Below, in pieces: positions 25,755-35,150 of a stretch of 64,000 nt of DNA; within the stretch, counting starts at the first letter, position 1; each line of letters starts with the position of its first letter. A program made the position numbers and the translations under genes. Source of the DNA: an uncultured Rothia sp. (lineage in GTDB: Bacteria; Actinomycetota; Actinomycetes; Actinomycetales; Micrococcaceae); contig CAMIIO010000010.1 of NCBI GenBank assembly GCA_946221065.1, positions 10,852 to 74,851 on the forward strand, written 5' to 3'. The notes under the pieces were generated by a model that did not search any database, was not told the DNA's origin, and was given only the letters and a program-made list of their open reading frames with translations.

Positions 25755-27161
25755 CTAGCGCGCACGATAGCTAGGATCGGCAAGCTCTACCGGAAACAAC
25801 GGCGTCTTCCCCGGACGCCACTTCACGCTCGTCACCAACATCATCACAGCAGAAACCCCAAAAGCTACCCCAAAGCCCCAGCGTTCAGCAATAAAACCAG
25901 CACACAGCGGCCCAACGATTTGTCCCAAATCTGAAAGCATCTGATACGTAGACAATACGGTGCCTCCTGAGCGCTCGCTACCAATCACATCCGCAACCGA
26001 AGCCTGTAGCGACGGTGCCACCATACCCGTACCTATCCCGGTTAGCGCAGAAAAGAGACAAAAAAGCAGGGGAGTAGGGGAGAGGCCCACGGCAACCGTG
26101 GCGCAAGAAGCTAACAGCAAACCGGAAAAAATGAGCCCGCGCCGTCCACGTCGATCCGAAAGGGCACCGGAAATATTTTGACTCACCGCATTCCCGGCAG
26201 CATAGAGCGCCATCGCCACCCCGGCAAGGACAATGCCACCGGCCTCGGGGTCATAGTTTTCTCCAGAATGGTACTGCACGAGCAATGCAACTGCCGCAAG
26301 GGGCATCAGCGATACCCGAAGACCTAAAGCAGTCCACCCCATCGCAAAATTTGAAGCCAACGCGGCACGATAGCTTTCAAATTTCCAGGCATCTTTGACG
26401 CTGAGCGCAGACTTTGTAACTACCGTGTTAGTGCCTTGGCTTTCTGTATCTTTCAAATAAAAATACACAACAGCACACGCCAGCAGTAGCGCGCCGGCAT
26501 AAATAATGAAGGGCAAGCGCATACCTAGCCCAGCCATCAGCGCACCGGCAACAGGACCCAAAATATTGCCTAACAAAAATGCGGTGGCGTAATACCCCGA
26601 AATTCTGCCGCGCAACTCAGCAGGGGAATACCGCACCAAAAGCCCCATAGCAGAAACAGTAAACATCACCGAACCCACCCCGCCCACAGCACGAAAGGCA
26701 AGTAGGGAATAAAAATCCCACGAAAAAGCCACGCCCAACGAGCTCAGCGCCACAATCAGCAGACCCACAATATACGTGGTCCGCTCACCGAGCCGAGTAA
26801 TAATCTTTCCACTAGCAGGAGCAAAACCCAGGCGCATAATCGCAAACATGCTCACCACCATCGCAGCACCCATTGCGCCCACATTAAAACTGGCGGCAAA
26901 ACGAGGTAGCACCGGAGCAATTAGACCAAAGCCCAATGCAATACTAAATGCGGCAATAATCAGAACCTTAAGCTGAACCGGAACCTTCAGATTTTCCGGA
27001 GGTAAAGGATTCTGTGCATGAGAGAGCTGTCGATACTGTTCAGCAGCAGCCGTTTGCGGAGCAATTAATGGAACTTCGCTGGTTTCCGGTGGTCTAGGAG
27101 AAGAAATTTCAGCCATACCCCTCATTCTACGTGGGCTAAGACACTCCTCTCGCTCATGCAT
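25755..27161 (-). CDS. MFS transporter
   Basis: A major facilitator superfamily protein of up to 468 residues with about 12 hydrophobic segments from residue 65 on. A loop LGERTTYIVG follows the second helix and SDRRGRRGLIFSG is the equivalent loop in the second half, the pattern of drug/proton antiporters (DHA type). It probably exports small toxic molecules or a metabolite; the substrate is unknown. The start is uncertain: ATG 27161 is the longest, while internal ATGs at 27125 and 27116 would remove 12-15 residues; none has a convincing ribosome-binding site. It is convergent with smc (3-nt gap) and divergent from ftsY, interrupting the common smc-ftsY adjacency. Confidence 0.85.
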   Translation of the reverse strand: MHEREECLSPRRMRGMAEISSPRPPETSEVPLIAPQTAAAEQYRQLSHAQNPLPPENLKVPVQLKVLIIAAFSIALGFGLIAPVLPRFAASFNVGAMGAAMVVSMFAIMRLGFAPASGKIITRLGERTTYIVGLLIVALSSLGVAFSWDFYSLLAFRAVGGVGSVMFTVSAMGLLVRYSPAELRGRISGYYATAFLLGNILGPVAGALMAGLGMRLPFIIYAGALLLACAVVYFYLKDTESQGTNTVVTKSALSVKDAWKFESYRAALASNFAMGWTALGLRVSLMPLAAVALLVQYHSGENYDPEAGGIVLAGVAMALYAAGNAVSQNISGALSDRRGRRGLIFSGLLLASCATVAVGLSPTPLLFCLFSALTGIGTGMVAPSLQASVADVIGSERSGGTVLSTYQMLSDLGQIVGPLCAGFIAERWGFGVAFGVSAVMMLVTSVKWRPGKTPLFPVELADPSYRAR

Positions 27162-27232
27162 GAACGGTATAACTGCCGCCTCATAGGCACAGTATGCTGA
27201 GAAGATCGGTGCGATTATGAGAAGCTAGAAGA

Positions 27233-28342
27233 GTGAACGATACCCTAACTCTTATTCTGTACATCACCCTGGGAGTGCTCGTACTTGCCGGCGTTTTGGC
27301 CCTGCTACTACGCGGACCCAAACCACCCAAGGGCGGGTACGACACCACTCGTGATGCAAACGATAGCGAACTAACCGAAGAAACAGCAGACGCCGCGGTT
27401 ACTACCATTGACCGCCCCGCACCCGCCGCAGGACGCCTAGTACGCCTGCGCGAACGCCTCTCACGCTCCAACAACCTCCTGGGCAAGGGACTTCTAGCCT
27501 TACTCTCACGCGACAAAATTGACCAAGACGTGTGGGACGAAGTCGAAGAAACCCTACTCATGGCAGATCTTGGCTCCGGCCCTTCCGAGCGTCTCGTCTC
27601 CGCACTCCAACAACGAGTACGCGTGGAAGGTACAGAAAACCCGGCACACGTCAAGCAAATGCTTAACGAAGAACTACTTAAGATTGTTGGCCCCGACACA
27701 GACCGTAGCCTCAAACTTGACGGCGCAGAGGGCAACCCCGGCGTCGTCCTGGTCGTCGGCGTAAACGGCGTCGGCAAAACCACCACCGTAGGCAAAGTTG
27801 CCCGCGTAATGGTTGCCGAAAACAAATCCCTGGTTCTCGGCGCAGCAGACACCTTCCGCGCAGCCGCAGCAGACCAGCTCCAAACCTGGGGCGACCGCGT
27901 AGGCGTACACACCGTCCGCTCAGAAAAAGACGGCGCAGACCCTGCCTCGGTAGCCTTCGAAGCGGTCAAATACGGCAAAGCAGAAAACGTAGACACCGTA
28001 CTCATCGACACCGCCGGACGCCTACAAAACAAAGCAGGCCTCATGGATCAGCTCGGCAAAATCAAGCGCGTAGTAGAAAAAGAAGCCCCCGTTACCGAAG
28101 TACTCCTCGTCATCGACGCAACCACCGGACAAAACGGCATGATCCAGGCAAAGGTCTTCTCCGACGTCGTCAACATCACCGGCATCGTGCTCACCAAACT
28201 CGACGGATCGGCAAAGGGCGGCATCGTCGTCGCTATCCAGGAAGAACTCGGCGTGCCCGTCAAACTCGTAGGACTCGGCGAAGGTCCCGACGACCTGGCT
28301 CCTTTTGAACCCCAGGCATTCGTAGACGCACTGCTCGACTAA
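27233..28342 (+). CDS. ftsY: Signal recognition particle receptor FtsY
   Basis: The membrane-associated SRP receptor GTPase that delivers ribosome-nascent chain complexes to the Sec translocon. GTG start. The N-terminus has a transmembrane helix (about residues 4-26) and a short acidic linker instead of the long A domain of E. coli. The NG domain has GVNGVGKTTTVGK, DTFRAAAADQL, DTAGRLQNK and TKLDGSAKGG. At 369 residues the length is usual for actinobacteria. Synonymous codons are overwhelmingly A/C-ending, unlike most plus-strand genes in this window. Confidence 0.96.
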   Translation: MNDTLTLILYITLGVLVLAGVLALLLRGPKPPKGGYDTTRDANDSELTEETADAAVTTIDRPAPAAGRLVRLRERLSRSNNLLGKGLLALLSRDKIDQDVWDEVEETLLMADLGSGPSERLVSALQQRVRVEGTENPAHVKQMLNEELLKIVGPDTDRSLKLDGAEGNPGVVLVVGVNGVGKTTTVGKVARVMVAENKSLVLGAADTFRAAAADQLQTWGDRVGVHTVRSEKDGADPASVAFEAVKYGKAENVDTVLIDTAGRLQNKAGLMDQLGKIKRVVEKEAPVTEVLLVIDATTGQNGMIQAKVFSDVVNITGIVLTKLDGSAKGGIVVAIQEELGVPVKLVGLGEGPDDLAPFEPQAFVDALLD

Positions 28343-28360
28343 ACCCCTAACCCACCCCAC

Positions 28361-28394
28361 GTTGCCCGGAACCTTGCAAAAGGCTCCGGGCAAC
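28361..28394 (+). terminator. Terminator after ftsY
   Basis: A 15-bp stem with one mismatch (28361-28375 and 28380-28394) and a 4-nt loop, 18 nt after the ftsY stop. The following T tract is weak. Confidence 0.7.
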
Positions 28395-28571
28395 ACTGCT
28401 TTAACAACACTCGCCCAACCACCGCCAATACTCAGATTTTCCTCTCAGCCAACACCCCAACATCACCCACCCCGCACAACATACGTTAGAGTTAGAAGTT
28501 GATTCCAGTTCAATAAAAGGCGCCACCGCGCCTTCAACATTTCCGTACGCAATGAAAGTAGATCACGGCTC

Positions 28572-30161
28572 GTGTTCAATTCACTCTCAGACCGGTTGAC
28601 AGCAACCTTCAAAAACCTGCGTGGCAAAGGCCGCCTCACCGAAGCGGACATCGACGCAACAGTACGCGAAATTCGCCGAGCACTGCTCGACGCCGACGTT
28701 GCCGTGCCCGTCGTCCGCGAGTTCGCCGCCCACGTCAAAGAGCGTGCCCTCGGTCAAGAAGTAGCCGAAGCCCTTAACCCTAGCCAGCAAATCGTCAAAA
28801 TCGTCAACGAAGAACTCAAAGCTATCCTTGGTGGCGAAACCCGACGTATCAACATGGCAAAAACCGGGCCCACCATCATCATGCTCGCCGGCCTACAAGG
28901 TGCCGGTAAAACCACCCTCGCCGGAAAACTCTCCTACTGGCTCAAGAGCCAGGGACACACACCCCTGCTCGTAGCCTCTGACCTCCAGCGCCCCAACGCC
29001 GTAAACCAGCTTAAGGTTGTCGGCGAACGCGCCTGCGTACCCGTCTACGCGCCCCACCCCGGCGTCACCAGCGAGTTCGACACCCCCACAGGCGACCCCG
29101 TACAGGTAGCCCGCGCCGGCGTCAACGAAGCGCGCGCAAAACTGCACGACGTCGTCATCGTCGATACCGCAGGCCGTTTGGGCGTGGATGCTGAACTGAT
29201 GCAGCAGGCACGCAACATCCGCGATGCGATTGAGCCCAACGAAGTCCTCTTCGTCATTGACGCGATGATCGGTCAGGACGCCGTGAACACCGCGCTCGCC
29301 TTCAATGAGGGCGTGGACTTTACCGGTGTGGTGCTTTCCAAACTCGACGGCGATGCCCGCGGTGGTGCGGCGCTTTCCGTTGCTTCTGTTACGGGCAAGC
29401 CCATCATGTTTGCCTCCACTGGCGAAGGCGTGAAGGACTTTGAGCAGTTCCACCCCGACCGGATGGCTTCTCGTATTCTGGATATGGGTGATGTGCTCAC
29501 TCTGATTGAGCAGGCGGAAGCTAGCTGGGATAAGGCTGAAGCGGACCGGATGGCTCGTAAGTTTGTGGATCAGGAAGACTTTACGTTTGAGGACTTCCTG
29601 GCGCAGATGCAGCAGATTCGCAAAATGGGTTCGATGAAGAAGATGCTGATGATGATGCCCGGTGCGGCTCAGATTCGTCAGCAACTTGAGAACTTTGATG
29701 AGAAAGAAATCGACCGCGTTGAGGCGATCGTTCGCTCAATGACTCCGCATGAACGTGTTGCGCCAAAGATTATTAACGGTTCCCGCCGTGCTCGTATTGC
29801 TAAGGGTTCGGGCGTCACCGTCTCTGAGGTCAATCAGCTGATGGAGCGTTTTGCCCAGGCTCAGAAGATGATGAAGAAACTAGCATCTGGCAATATGGCA
29901 GGTTTACCCGGTGGCATGCAGATGCCTGGTATGGCGGCGGCAGGTGGCGCGGCTCGTAAGAACCGTAAGAATAACAAGAATAAAAATAAGAAGGGCCGTT
30001 CTGGTAACCCGGCAAAGCGGCAGCAGCAGGAGCTAGCGGCACAGAATCGCCAGCAGAAGGCTGCGGGGTCGGCTTTTGGACAGCAGTCTCAGCAGGACTT
30101 TAACATGGATGATTTGAATCTGCCTAAGGGCTTTGAAAAGTTCTTAGGTGGAGATAAGTAG
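28572..30161 (+). CDS. ffh: Signal recognition particle protein Ffh
   Basis: The GTPase subunit of SRP, which binds 4.5S RNA and signal sequences. GTG 28572. The N/G domains carry LQGAGKTTLAGKL, DTAGRLGVD and SKLDGDARGG. The Met-rich M domain follows (KMGSMKKMLMMMPGA, and GSRRARIAKGSG for RNA binding). The C-terminus (about 440-529) is a Lys/Asn/Gln/Ala-rich tail. At 529 residues it is near the actinobacterial norm. Codon choice changes within the gene: up to about 29160 Glu, Lys and Leu are mostly GAA, AAA, CTC; beyond about 29330 mostly GAG, AAG, CTG. Confidence 0.96.
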   Translation: MFNSLSDRLTATFKNLRGKGRLTEADIDATVREIRRALLDADVAVPVVREFAAHVKERALGQEVAEALNPSQQIVKIVNEELKAILGGETRRINMAKTGPTIIMLAGLQGAGKTTLAGKLSYWLKSQGHTPLLVASDLQRPNAVNQLKVVGERACVPVYAPHPGVTSEFDTPTGDPVQVARAGVNEARAKLHDVVIVDTAGRLGVDAELMQQARNIRDAIEPNEVLFVIDAMIGQDAVNTALAFNEGVDFTGVVLSKLDGDARGGAALSVASVTGKPIMFASTGEGVKDFEQFHPDRMASRILDMGDVLTLIEQAEASWDKAEADRMARKFVDQEDFTFEDFLAQMQQIRKMGSMKKMLMMMPGAAQIRQQLENFDEKEIDRVEAIVRSMTPHERVAPKIINGSRRARIAKGSGVTVSEVNQLMERFAQAQKMMKKLASGNMAGLPGGMQMPGMAAAGGAARKNRKNNKNKNKKGRSGNPAKRQQQELAAQNRQQKAAGSAFGQQSQQDFNMDDLNLPKGFEKFLGGDK

Positions 30162-30191
30162 TTCTTTCTCTTACCTTTGAGGATGAATTGT

Positions 30192-30221
30192 AGCCGGGGC
30201 TCGTGTATGCGAGCTCCGGCT
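30192..30221 (+). terminator. Rho-independent terminator after ffh
   Basis: A perfect 12-bp stem (30192-30203 and 30210-30221), 6-nt loop, followed at once by TTAATTTTTT, a textbook intrinsic terminator. Confidence 0.9.
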
Positions 30222-30354
30222 TTAATTTTTTCTGGCGGGAGATAAAGAATTGCGCTGAGAGAGTGCAAACTGTTTTGAGGTGTTGTACTGCTTGTTGAAT
30301 TGGTTAAGGTAGTAAAGATAGCTTGATTCCGGTGTTGAAAGGCAGGAGCGTTTC

Positions 30355-30855
30355 GTGGCTGATACTTACCTCTCTCAAGAGGAGCTGAAGAAGTTTATTG
30401 CTACTCTTCCCACGCGGCGTCTTGCTGCTGCCGCGATGATTCGTGATGAGCGCAATAGGCTACTCATCGTTCGCCCGAATTATCGCGATGGTTGGGCGCT
30501 ACCCGGTGGAACTACCGAAGCCGGCGAAGATCCTAAGACCGGTTGTTTCCGTGAGGTTCAGGAAGAAGTAGGCCTTACCTTACCTCCCGGTAGAGTACTC
30601 ATGATTTTTCATGGCTTACAGATGGGTGTGTGGGGCGATTCCACGTATTACATTTACGATGGTGGCGTTATCTCCGCAGAGACTCCTATCACCCTTCAAG
30701 AAGAAGAGCTCCTAGAGTATCGCTGGGTTGAACGTGAGAGTATTCCCGAGTATTTCGGAGTAGATTTTACTCAGCGTTTACTTGCCTGCTACGAGGCACT
30801 CAACACCGGTGAAACCCTAGAGACGAGCTCGCATACGCCCTTACAGCGAGGCTAA
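30355..30855 (+). CDS. Nudix hydrolase
   Basis: A 166-residue protein with one Nudix domain (about residues 20-150). The Nudix box is intact: GGTTEAGED, then REVQEEVGL, giving the G-x5-E-x7-RE-x2-EE-x-G pattern that binds Mg. These enzymes hydrolyse a nucleoside diphosphate linked to some other group; the substrate cannot be read from the sequence. GTG 30355 follows GGCAGGAG. It stands alone after the ffh terminator and is followed by a small AT-rich hairpin. Confidence 0.9.
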   Translation: MADTYLSQEELKKFIATLPTRRLAAAAMIRDERNRLLIVRPNYRDGWALPGGTTEAGEDPKTGCFREVQEEVGLTLPPGRVLMIFHGLQMGVWGDSTYYIYDGGVISAETPITLQEEELLEYRWVERESIPEYFGVDFTQRLLACYEALNTGETLETSSHTPLQRG

Positions 30856-30891
30856 AGGGTTGAGCTTGTAAAGGTTATCGGTAAGTTACTA

Positions 30892-30909
30892 CCTCATATT
30901 TTTATGAGG
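30892..30909 (+). repeat. Small hairpin after the Nudix gene
   Basis: CCTCATA and its reverse complement TATGAGG (30892-30898 and 30903-30909) around a four-T loop. The stem is short and not GC-rich, so it may be a weak terminator or an operator ahead of the next gene. Confidence 0.4.
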
Positions 30910-30987
30910 ATAAAAGGGGAGGCAATCCTATCGGCGGTGGCCATCCCGTGAATTTGAATTCTTTGACAGCAAGGATATAGCACGAGA

Positions 30988-32949
30988 ATGAGTGAATCTT
31001 CTCCCAACGTTCCCCGTTCTAATGGACCCACTGACGATCAGCTAATGACTTCCTGGGCCAGAATTACTCTTGACTTTGGGGACTCCGGTTTTGAGGTTTC
31101 CGAAGATGTAGAAGAGGAGAAAGAGACTCCGCAATCTGCTGATGCGTTGCGTTCTGAGATTGAACGCATGATAGGCATGATTCGTCAGGTAGCGCAACAG
31201 AATACTGGCGATCAGTCAGGAATAGTAGACTCTGTTGCCGAGCATGAAGAGCTGACGGAAGAAATTTTTCAAAAAATGTTGCAGGGCTCCGAAGAGGGAG
31301 ATTTTCCTGATTCAGAAAATTTGATGAGTCACGAAGAAGCGACTTTTTCTGAGTCTTCTGACTCCGATAGCCCTGGGCAGGATTCCGACTCTTCCCTGAA
31401 TGAAGATTCTTTTGAAGAAGCTCCTAATACCCTTGACCCCGAGGTAGAAAAACGGGCGTTAGAAGCCACAACGGACGACATCGTACAGGCTTTATTGCTT
31501 GCCAGCGTTGATCGCCCCGAGGTGATGGTGTATGAGGCTTCGGAAGAACACGTTGATGTTTTTGTGTTAGTGATTGAAGACGAAGACGGTGTGCTACACA
31601 CTGCTCAGCTGGGTGAAGACGGGAAGGTTCAGGCTGGTCTAGAATTTGAAGAATTTGCCGCTGAGCTAATGGAGGAACTACCTGTTCGTGGCGGTTTATG
31701 CGCTAGTCAGGATTCCTATAGCTGTTCACGACCGGTCACGGTGCTGGGCGAGGAACTTACCGTAGATGCTGATTCCACAGTGGCGGCACTGGTAGAGCTG
31801 GATATGCCGCAAATCCCTTACCTGGTGCATAACACTTTTGTGGTGGGAGCGGTGGAGGTTGTTCCTGCCGATAATGGCTGGTCAATGATTTCCACCGACC
31901 CGGTGTCGTTGCTGAACCTTTTGCAGAATTTGGGTAAACCGGCGATTGTGGCTGAAGCCCGAGAGGGCAGACAGCATCTTTCGTTTATTGTCCCCGGTGG
32001 GCAGTCCGAGCAACGCGAGAGCAAAGGTACATGGGGCGAATGGATGAATCAGGTGGTAGGTTCTCCGGTAGCTCAAGATGTGGATGCTGGCGCCGTCATT
32101 GATTTGGTGTGGGGTCCTGCTAAGGTCTTGACTCGATATATTCCGCGTAAATCCTATGCCATTGATACGTTGTGGACTTTGCCGGGAGTTTTGCCGAGTC
32201 CGCTAAATTATGTGCAGCTTAACGATGAAGTAGAAAACCTGGCGTGGTTTTATGGGTTAGAGGAGAGCGCTACCAGACGTCTACGGAACTACGTGGAGGA
32301 CGCCGATTCGGAGCTGGGCATGGAGTCCGTGTTACAGCTATTAGGCTTACCGGATGAGCTTTCTAAAGTGGTTCAGGGGCGGTTATCTATGGAAGAAATT
32401 CCGGGATATCGTCACCTGGTTCCGGAGATGAGCCCGGTAGAAACTCTTACCGAATCCGCATTGAGCTACCCTAACGGTACGGATTCTGTGTCTCAGATAA
32501 ATCGTGCATTGATGGATCGTCCGTGGATTTTTACCGCTGACGGCGTTGTACAGCTGGGCGCTTCAGGAATCCTAGGGGCGGTAGCCGCTCGCCGTTTGGT
32601 TCAGGGTAAGTCTGTTCGCACACAGGCTCTGCTGGCTGTGTTGTTGGCTGGCACGGGTGCTACCGAGATTGCCCTGGGCAGAACCTATCGAAAGCTCAAG
32701 AATAATCACAAGGTTTTTTCTGAGCAAGCAGAAGACTCTGAGAGCGATTTCTCTCGTGAGATGAGTCTGATGGAGGAATTGCAGGCCGGAGCTACCGGAA
32801 CCGCGCCAAAAGATCGTGGTTCGGATGAAGAAACAGGGTATTCCCCTAGGCACCGGGATTCTGGGTCGTTGCCGTTGACGGCGCTGAACGAGACGCGCGA
32901 GGCAGTAACTCAATGGGCTCAGCGTATCACCCGTAAATTCAAGAAATAG
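30988..32949 (+). CDS. Unknown acidic 653-residue protein
   Basis: I do not recognise a family. Residues 1-155 are an acidic Ser/Glu/Asp-rich, probably disordered region, starting with DDQLMTSWARITLDF. Residues 160-260 alternate hydrophobic and acidic patterns (DDIVQALLLAS, HVDVFVLVIEDEDG, FEEFAAELMEELP), like a small alpha/beta domain. The middle has a WGPAKVLTRYIPRKSYAIDTLW stretch (near residue 375) and a helical region. A mildly hydrophobic segment near 525-570 (GASGILGAVAARRLVQG, LLAVLLAGTGATEIALG) precedes a charged C-terminus ending in basic residues. No signal peptide is visible. It ends 11 nt before the sensor kinase gene and could be co-transcribed with it. It lacks any sign of frameshift. 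Confidence 0.7.
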   Translation: MSESSPNVPRSNGPTDDQLMTSWARITLDFGDSGFEVSEDVEEEKETPQSADALRSEIERMIGMIRQVAQQNTGDQSGIVDSVAEHEELTEEIFQKMLQGSEEGDFPDSENLMSHEEATFSESSDSDSPGQDSDSSLNEDSFEEAPNTLDPEVEKRALEATTDDIVQALLLASVDRPEVMVYEASEEHVDVFVLVIEDEDGVLHTAQLGEDGKVQAGLEFEEFAAELMEELPVRGGLCASQDSYSCSRPVTVLGEELTVDADSTVAALVELDMPQIPYLVHNTFVVGAVEVVPADNGWSMISTDPVSLLNLLQNLGKPAIVAEAREGRQHLSFIVPGGQSEQRESKGTWGEWMNQVVGSPVAQDVDAGAVIDLVWGPAKVLTRYIPRKSYAIDTLWTLPGVLPSPLNYVQLNDEVENLAWFYGLEESATRRLRNYVEDADSELGMESVLQLLGLPDELSKVVQGRLSMEEIPGYRHLVPEMSPVETLTESALSYPNGTDSVSQINRALMDRPWIFTADGVVQLGASGILGAVAARRLVQGKSVRTQALLAVLLAGTGATEIALGRTYRKLKNNHKVFSEQAEDSESDFSREMSLMEELQAGATGTAPKDRGSDEETGYSPRHRDSGSLPLTALNETREAVTQWAQRITRKFKK

Positions 32950-32960
32950 AACGAAATATT

Positions 32961-34364
32961 ATGAATATCGGCCCTGCGGGGGAGGTAGTTTCCTCCGCAC
33001 GGCTGTTTAATGCTGGGGTGAGCACTGAATCGAGTACACCTTTTTATCTGCGGTTTTGGTCAACGATTGACCCTGAATGGGAGCGACCCTCACCGGGTGC
33101 TCGTGCGTTTCATCGTGACGTGTATGGTTGGGCACTATGGCTTGGCGTGTGTTTGCTATGGAATGCTGCACTGGCCAGCTTGGGACTTTATGAAGATTCT
33201 GGTACTGAGCAGTGGAAAGGATATCTTGCCACGGCATTGATGACGCTACCTCTCATGGTGCGACGTCGTTATCCGCTTATCACGCTGTTGCTGTCCACGG
33301 CGTTCTTTTATTCTTTGGATAGTTTGAGTCGCTCAACGGGACTGACGTTATTTGTTCAGGTGAGCTACTTGGTGTGTTTATATTCTGCTATTGCTTGGGC
33401 GAAGAATCGGCGGATGCTGTGGCTGATGTTCGCTGTAGTGGGTTTACTCGCTACCTTATGGGTGGTGGTGTACTGGACAATGTCCGATTCTTATTTCACT
33501 TTTTCTTCTGAAAAGCAGAATTTTGGCGGCCTCTTTTCAATCCCGACAGCCTTTTTGATAGCAATGGTGCTCAATAATGTGCTGTATTTTGGGGCGGCGG
33601 CTTTGCTGGGCAGGATGGCGTGGACTCGCGCGTATCAGCAGTCGGTGGTGCAGGAGCAGGCGCAGACGATTCGTGTGCAGAGCGAGCAGATGGCAGAGGA
33701 CGCCGTGATGCGGGACCGGTTGCGGATTGCGCGTGAGCTGCACGATTCGGTGGGGCACCATGTGTCGGTGATGGGGGTACAAGCGGCCGCTGCCCGCCGG
33801 GTGCTACGGAAGAATCCTGAGCTGGCAGAGAAAGCATTGCTTAATGTTGAAGGGGCAAGCCGCGATGCGGTAAGCGAGATGAAATCGGTATTGCGAGTAC
33901 TGCGGTCGGTCCAGGATACGGAATCGGCACAGAAGGATCCGCAAATACGGGATATTCCCCAGCTTGTGCAGCGTGTGGAAGATGCGGGATTTACCGTTCG
34001 CTATGATTGCGTGGAACACGTTCCACAGTTTTTCGATTCGCTCTCTCAAAGCACCCAGCTTTCGCTGTATCGCATTACCCAGGAGTCCTTGAATAACGTG
34101 GTGAAGCATTCGACGGCAAGAAATATTGACGTGGTTTTACGTTCGGGCAAGGACGAGGCGAAGCCTTGGGTTGAAGTCGAAGTCACTGATGACGGCGTTC
34201 TTTCTTCTGTTGCTACAGGCAACGGCTTTGGTATTCGAGGAATGAAGGAACGGGCGGAGGCAATGAACGGATTATTGGAGTACGGTCCGCGTCAGGGGCA
34301 AGAAGGGTGGAAGGTGCGCGTGCGGTTTCCTGTACTGGTACAAAAGGTAAAGGCGGAACAGTGA
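32961..34364 (+). CDS. Sensor histidine kinase (HisKA_3/NarL type)
   Basis: A 467-residue two-component sensor. The N-terminal half has about five or six transmembrane segments (residues 55-218) with very short extracytoplasmic loops, suggesting sensing within the membrane. The dimerisation/phosphoacceptor motif RIARELHDSVGHHVS places the phosphorylated His at H261. The ATPase domain has TQESLNNVVKHS and GNGFGIRGMKERAEAMNG. The ATG lies 11 nt after the preceding unknown gene. Its last bases overlap the response regulator start (GTGA), so the two are coupled. Confidence 0.92.
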   Translation: MNIGPAGEVVSSARLFNAGVSTESSTPFYLRFWSTIDPEWERPSPGARAFHRDVYGWALWLGVCLLWNAALASLGLYEDSGTEQWKGYLATALMTLPLMVRRRYPLITLLLSTAFFYSLDSLSRSTGLTLFVQVSYLVCLYSAIAWAKNRRMLWLMFAVVGLLATLWVVVYWTMSDSYFTFSSEKQNFGGLFSIPTAFLIAMVLNNVLYFGAAALLGRMAWTRAYQQSVVQEQAQTIRVQSEQMAEDAVMRDRLRIARELHDSVGHHVSVMGVQAAAARRVLRKNPELAEKALLNVEGASRDAVSEMKSVLRVLRSVQDTESAQKDPQIRDIPQLVQRVEDAGFTVRYDCVEHVPQFFDSLSQSTQLSLYRITQESLNNVVKHSTARNIDVVLRSGKDEAKPWVEVEVTDDGVLSSVATGNGFGIRGMKERAEAMNGLLEYGPRQGQEGWKVRVRFPVLVQKVKAEQ

Positions 34365-35050
34365 GCCGGAAAATTCGAGTGGTCTTAGCCGATGACCAGG
34401 AGCTGGTTCGCAGTGGCTTTGCAATGATTCTTTCTATTGAAGAGAACATCGAGGTGGTAGGGGAAGCCGCAAACGGGGTGGAAGCGGTGGAGTTGGCGCG
34501 TACTTTACAGCCCGACGTCGTGCTGATGGATGTGCAAATGCCATTGCTGGACGGGATTGCCGCCACCGCACAGATTTGCGCCGGCTCTTCCGCGAGTAAA
34601 GTTCTTATTTTGACGACCTTTGACCGAGAAGACTATCTTTTTGAGGCATTACGTGCCGGTGCTAGCGGGTTCTTGCTCAAAACCTCCGACGCCGATGATT
34701 TGGTAGAGGCGATTGTTAAGGTAGCTAGCGGGTTCGCTTTGCTCTCTCCGGAGATGACGGTGCCGCTTATCCGAGAATGGGTAGAACATGGCCAACAGCA
34801 GAGCCAGCAGCGTCCCTTGACTGCGCAGGAGCGTTTGATGGTTGATTCGTTGACTCAACGAGAAGTGGAAGTTCTTTCTTTGCTGGCGGAGGGGATGACT
34901 AACGCGGAAATTGCCGAGCGACTTTTCTTGGGAGCGGCGACCGTCAAGACTCATGTCTCCAATATTTTGGCAAAAACACAGAGTCGGGATCGGGTAAACG
35001 CGGTGATTTTTGCGCACCGCACCGGCATTGCGCCGGGGACACGGAGATAA
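34361..35050 (+). CDS. LuxR/NarL-family response regulator
   Basis: The DNA-binding partner of the preceding kinase. I chose GTG 34361 because it overlaps the kinase stop (GTGA), sits after AAAGGCGG and starts the protein at the usual receiver sequence (RKIRVVLADDQELVR). The phosphoacceptor is D57 in VVLMDVQMP, and the Lys of the active site is in GFLLKTSDADD. The C-terminal HTH is LTQREVEVLSLLAEG, then NAEIAERLFLGAATVKTHVSNIL. It has 229 residues. The ABC exporter that follows after 100 bp is a plausible target of this pair. Confidence 0.93.
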   Translation: MSRKIRVVLADDQELVRSGFAMILSIEENIEVVGEAANGVEAVELARTLQPDVVLMDVQMPLLDGIAATAQICAGSSASKVLILTTFDREDYLFEALRAGASGFLLKTSDADDLVEAIVKVASGFALLSPEMTVPLIREWVEHGQQQSQQRPLTAQERLMVDSLTQREVEVLSLLAEGMTNAEIAERLFLGAATVKTHVSNILAKTQSRDRVNAVIFAHRTGIAPGTRR

Positions 35051-35150
35051 AATTCCCCCTACAGTTTCACCCTCGCGGGGGAGGTGAAGAGCGCGGATAA
35101 CAGCATAGTGTTGATTCTAGTTATTAACCAGATATTCAGGAGCGTAGCCA

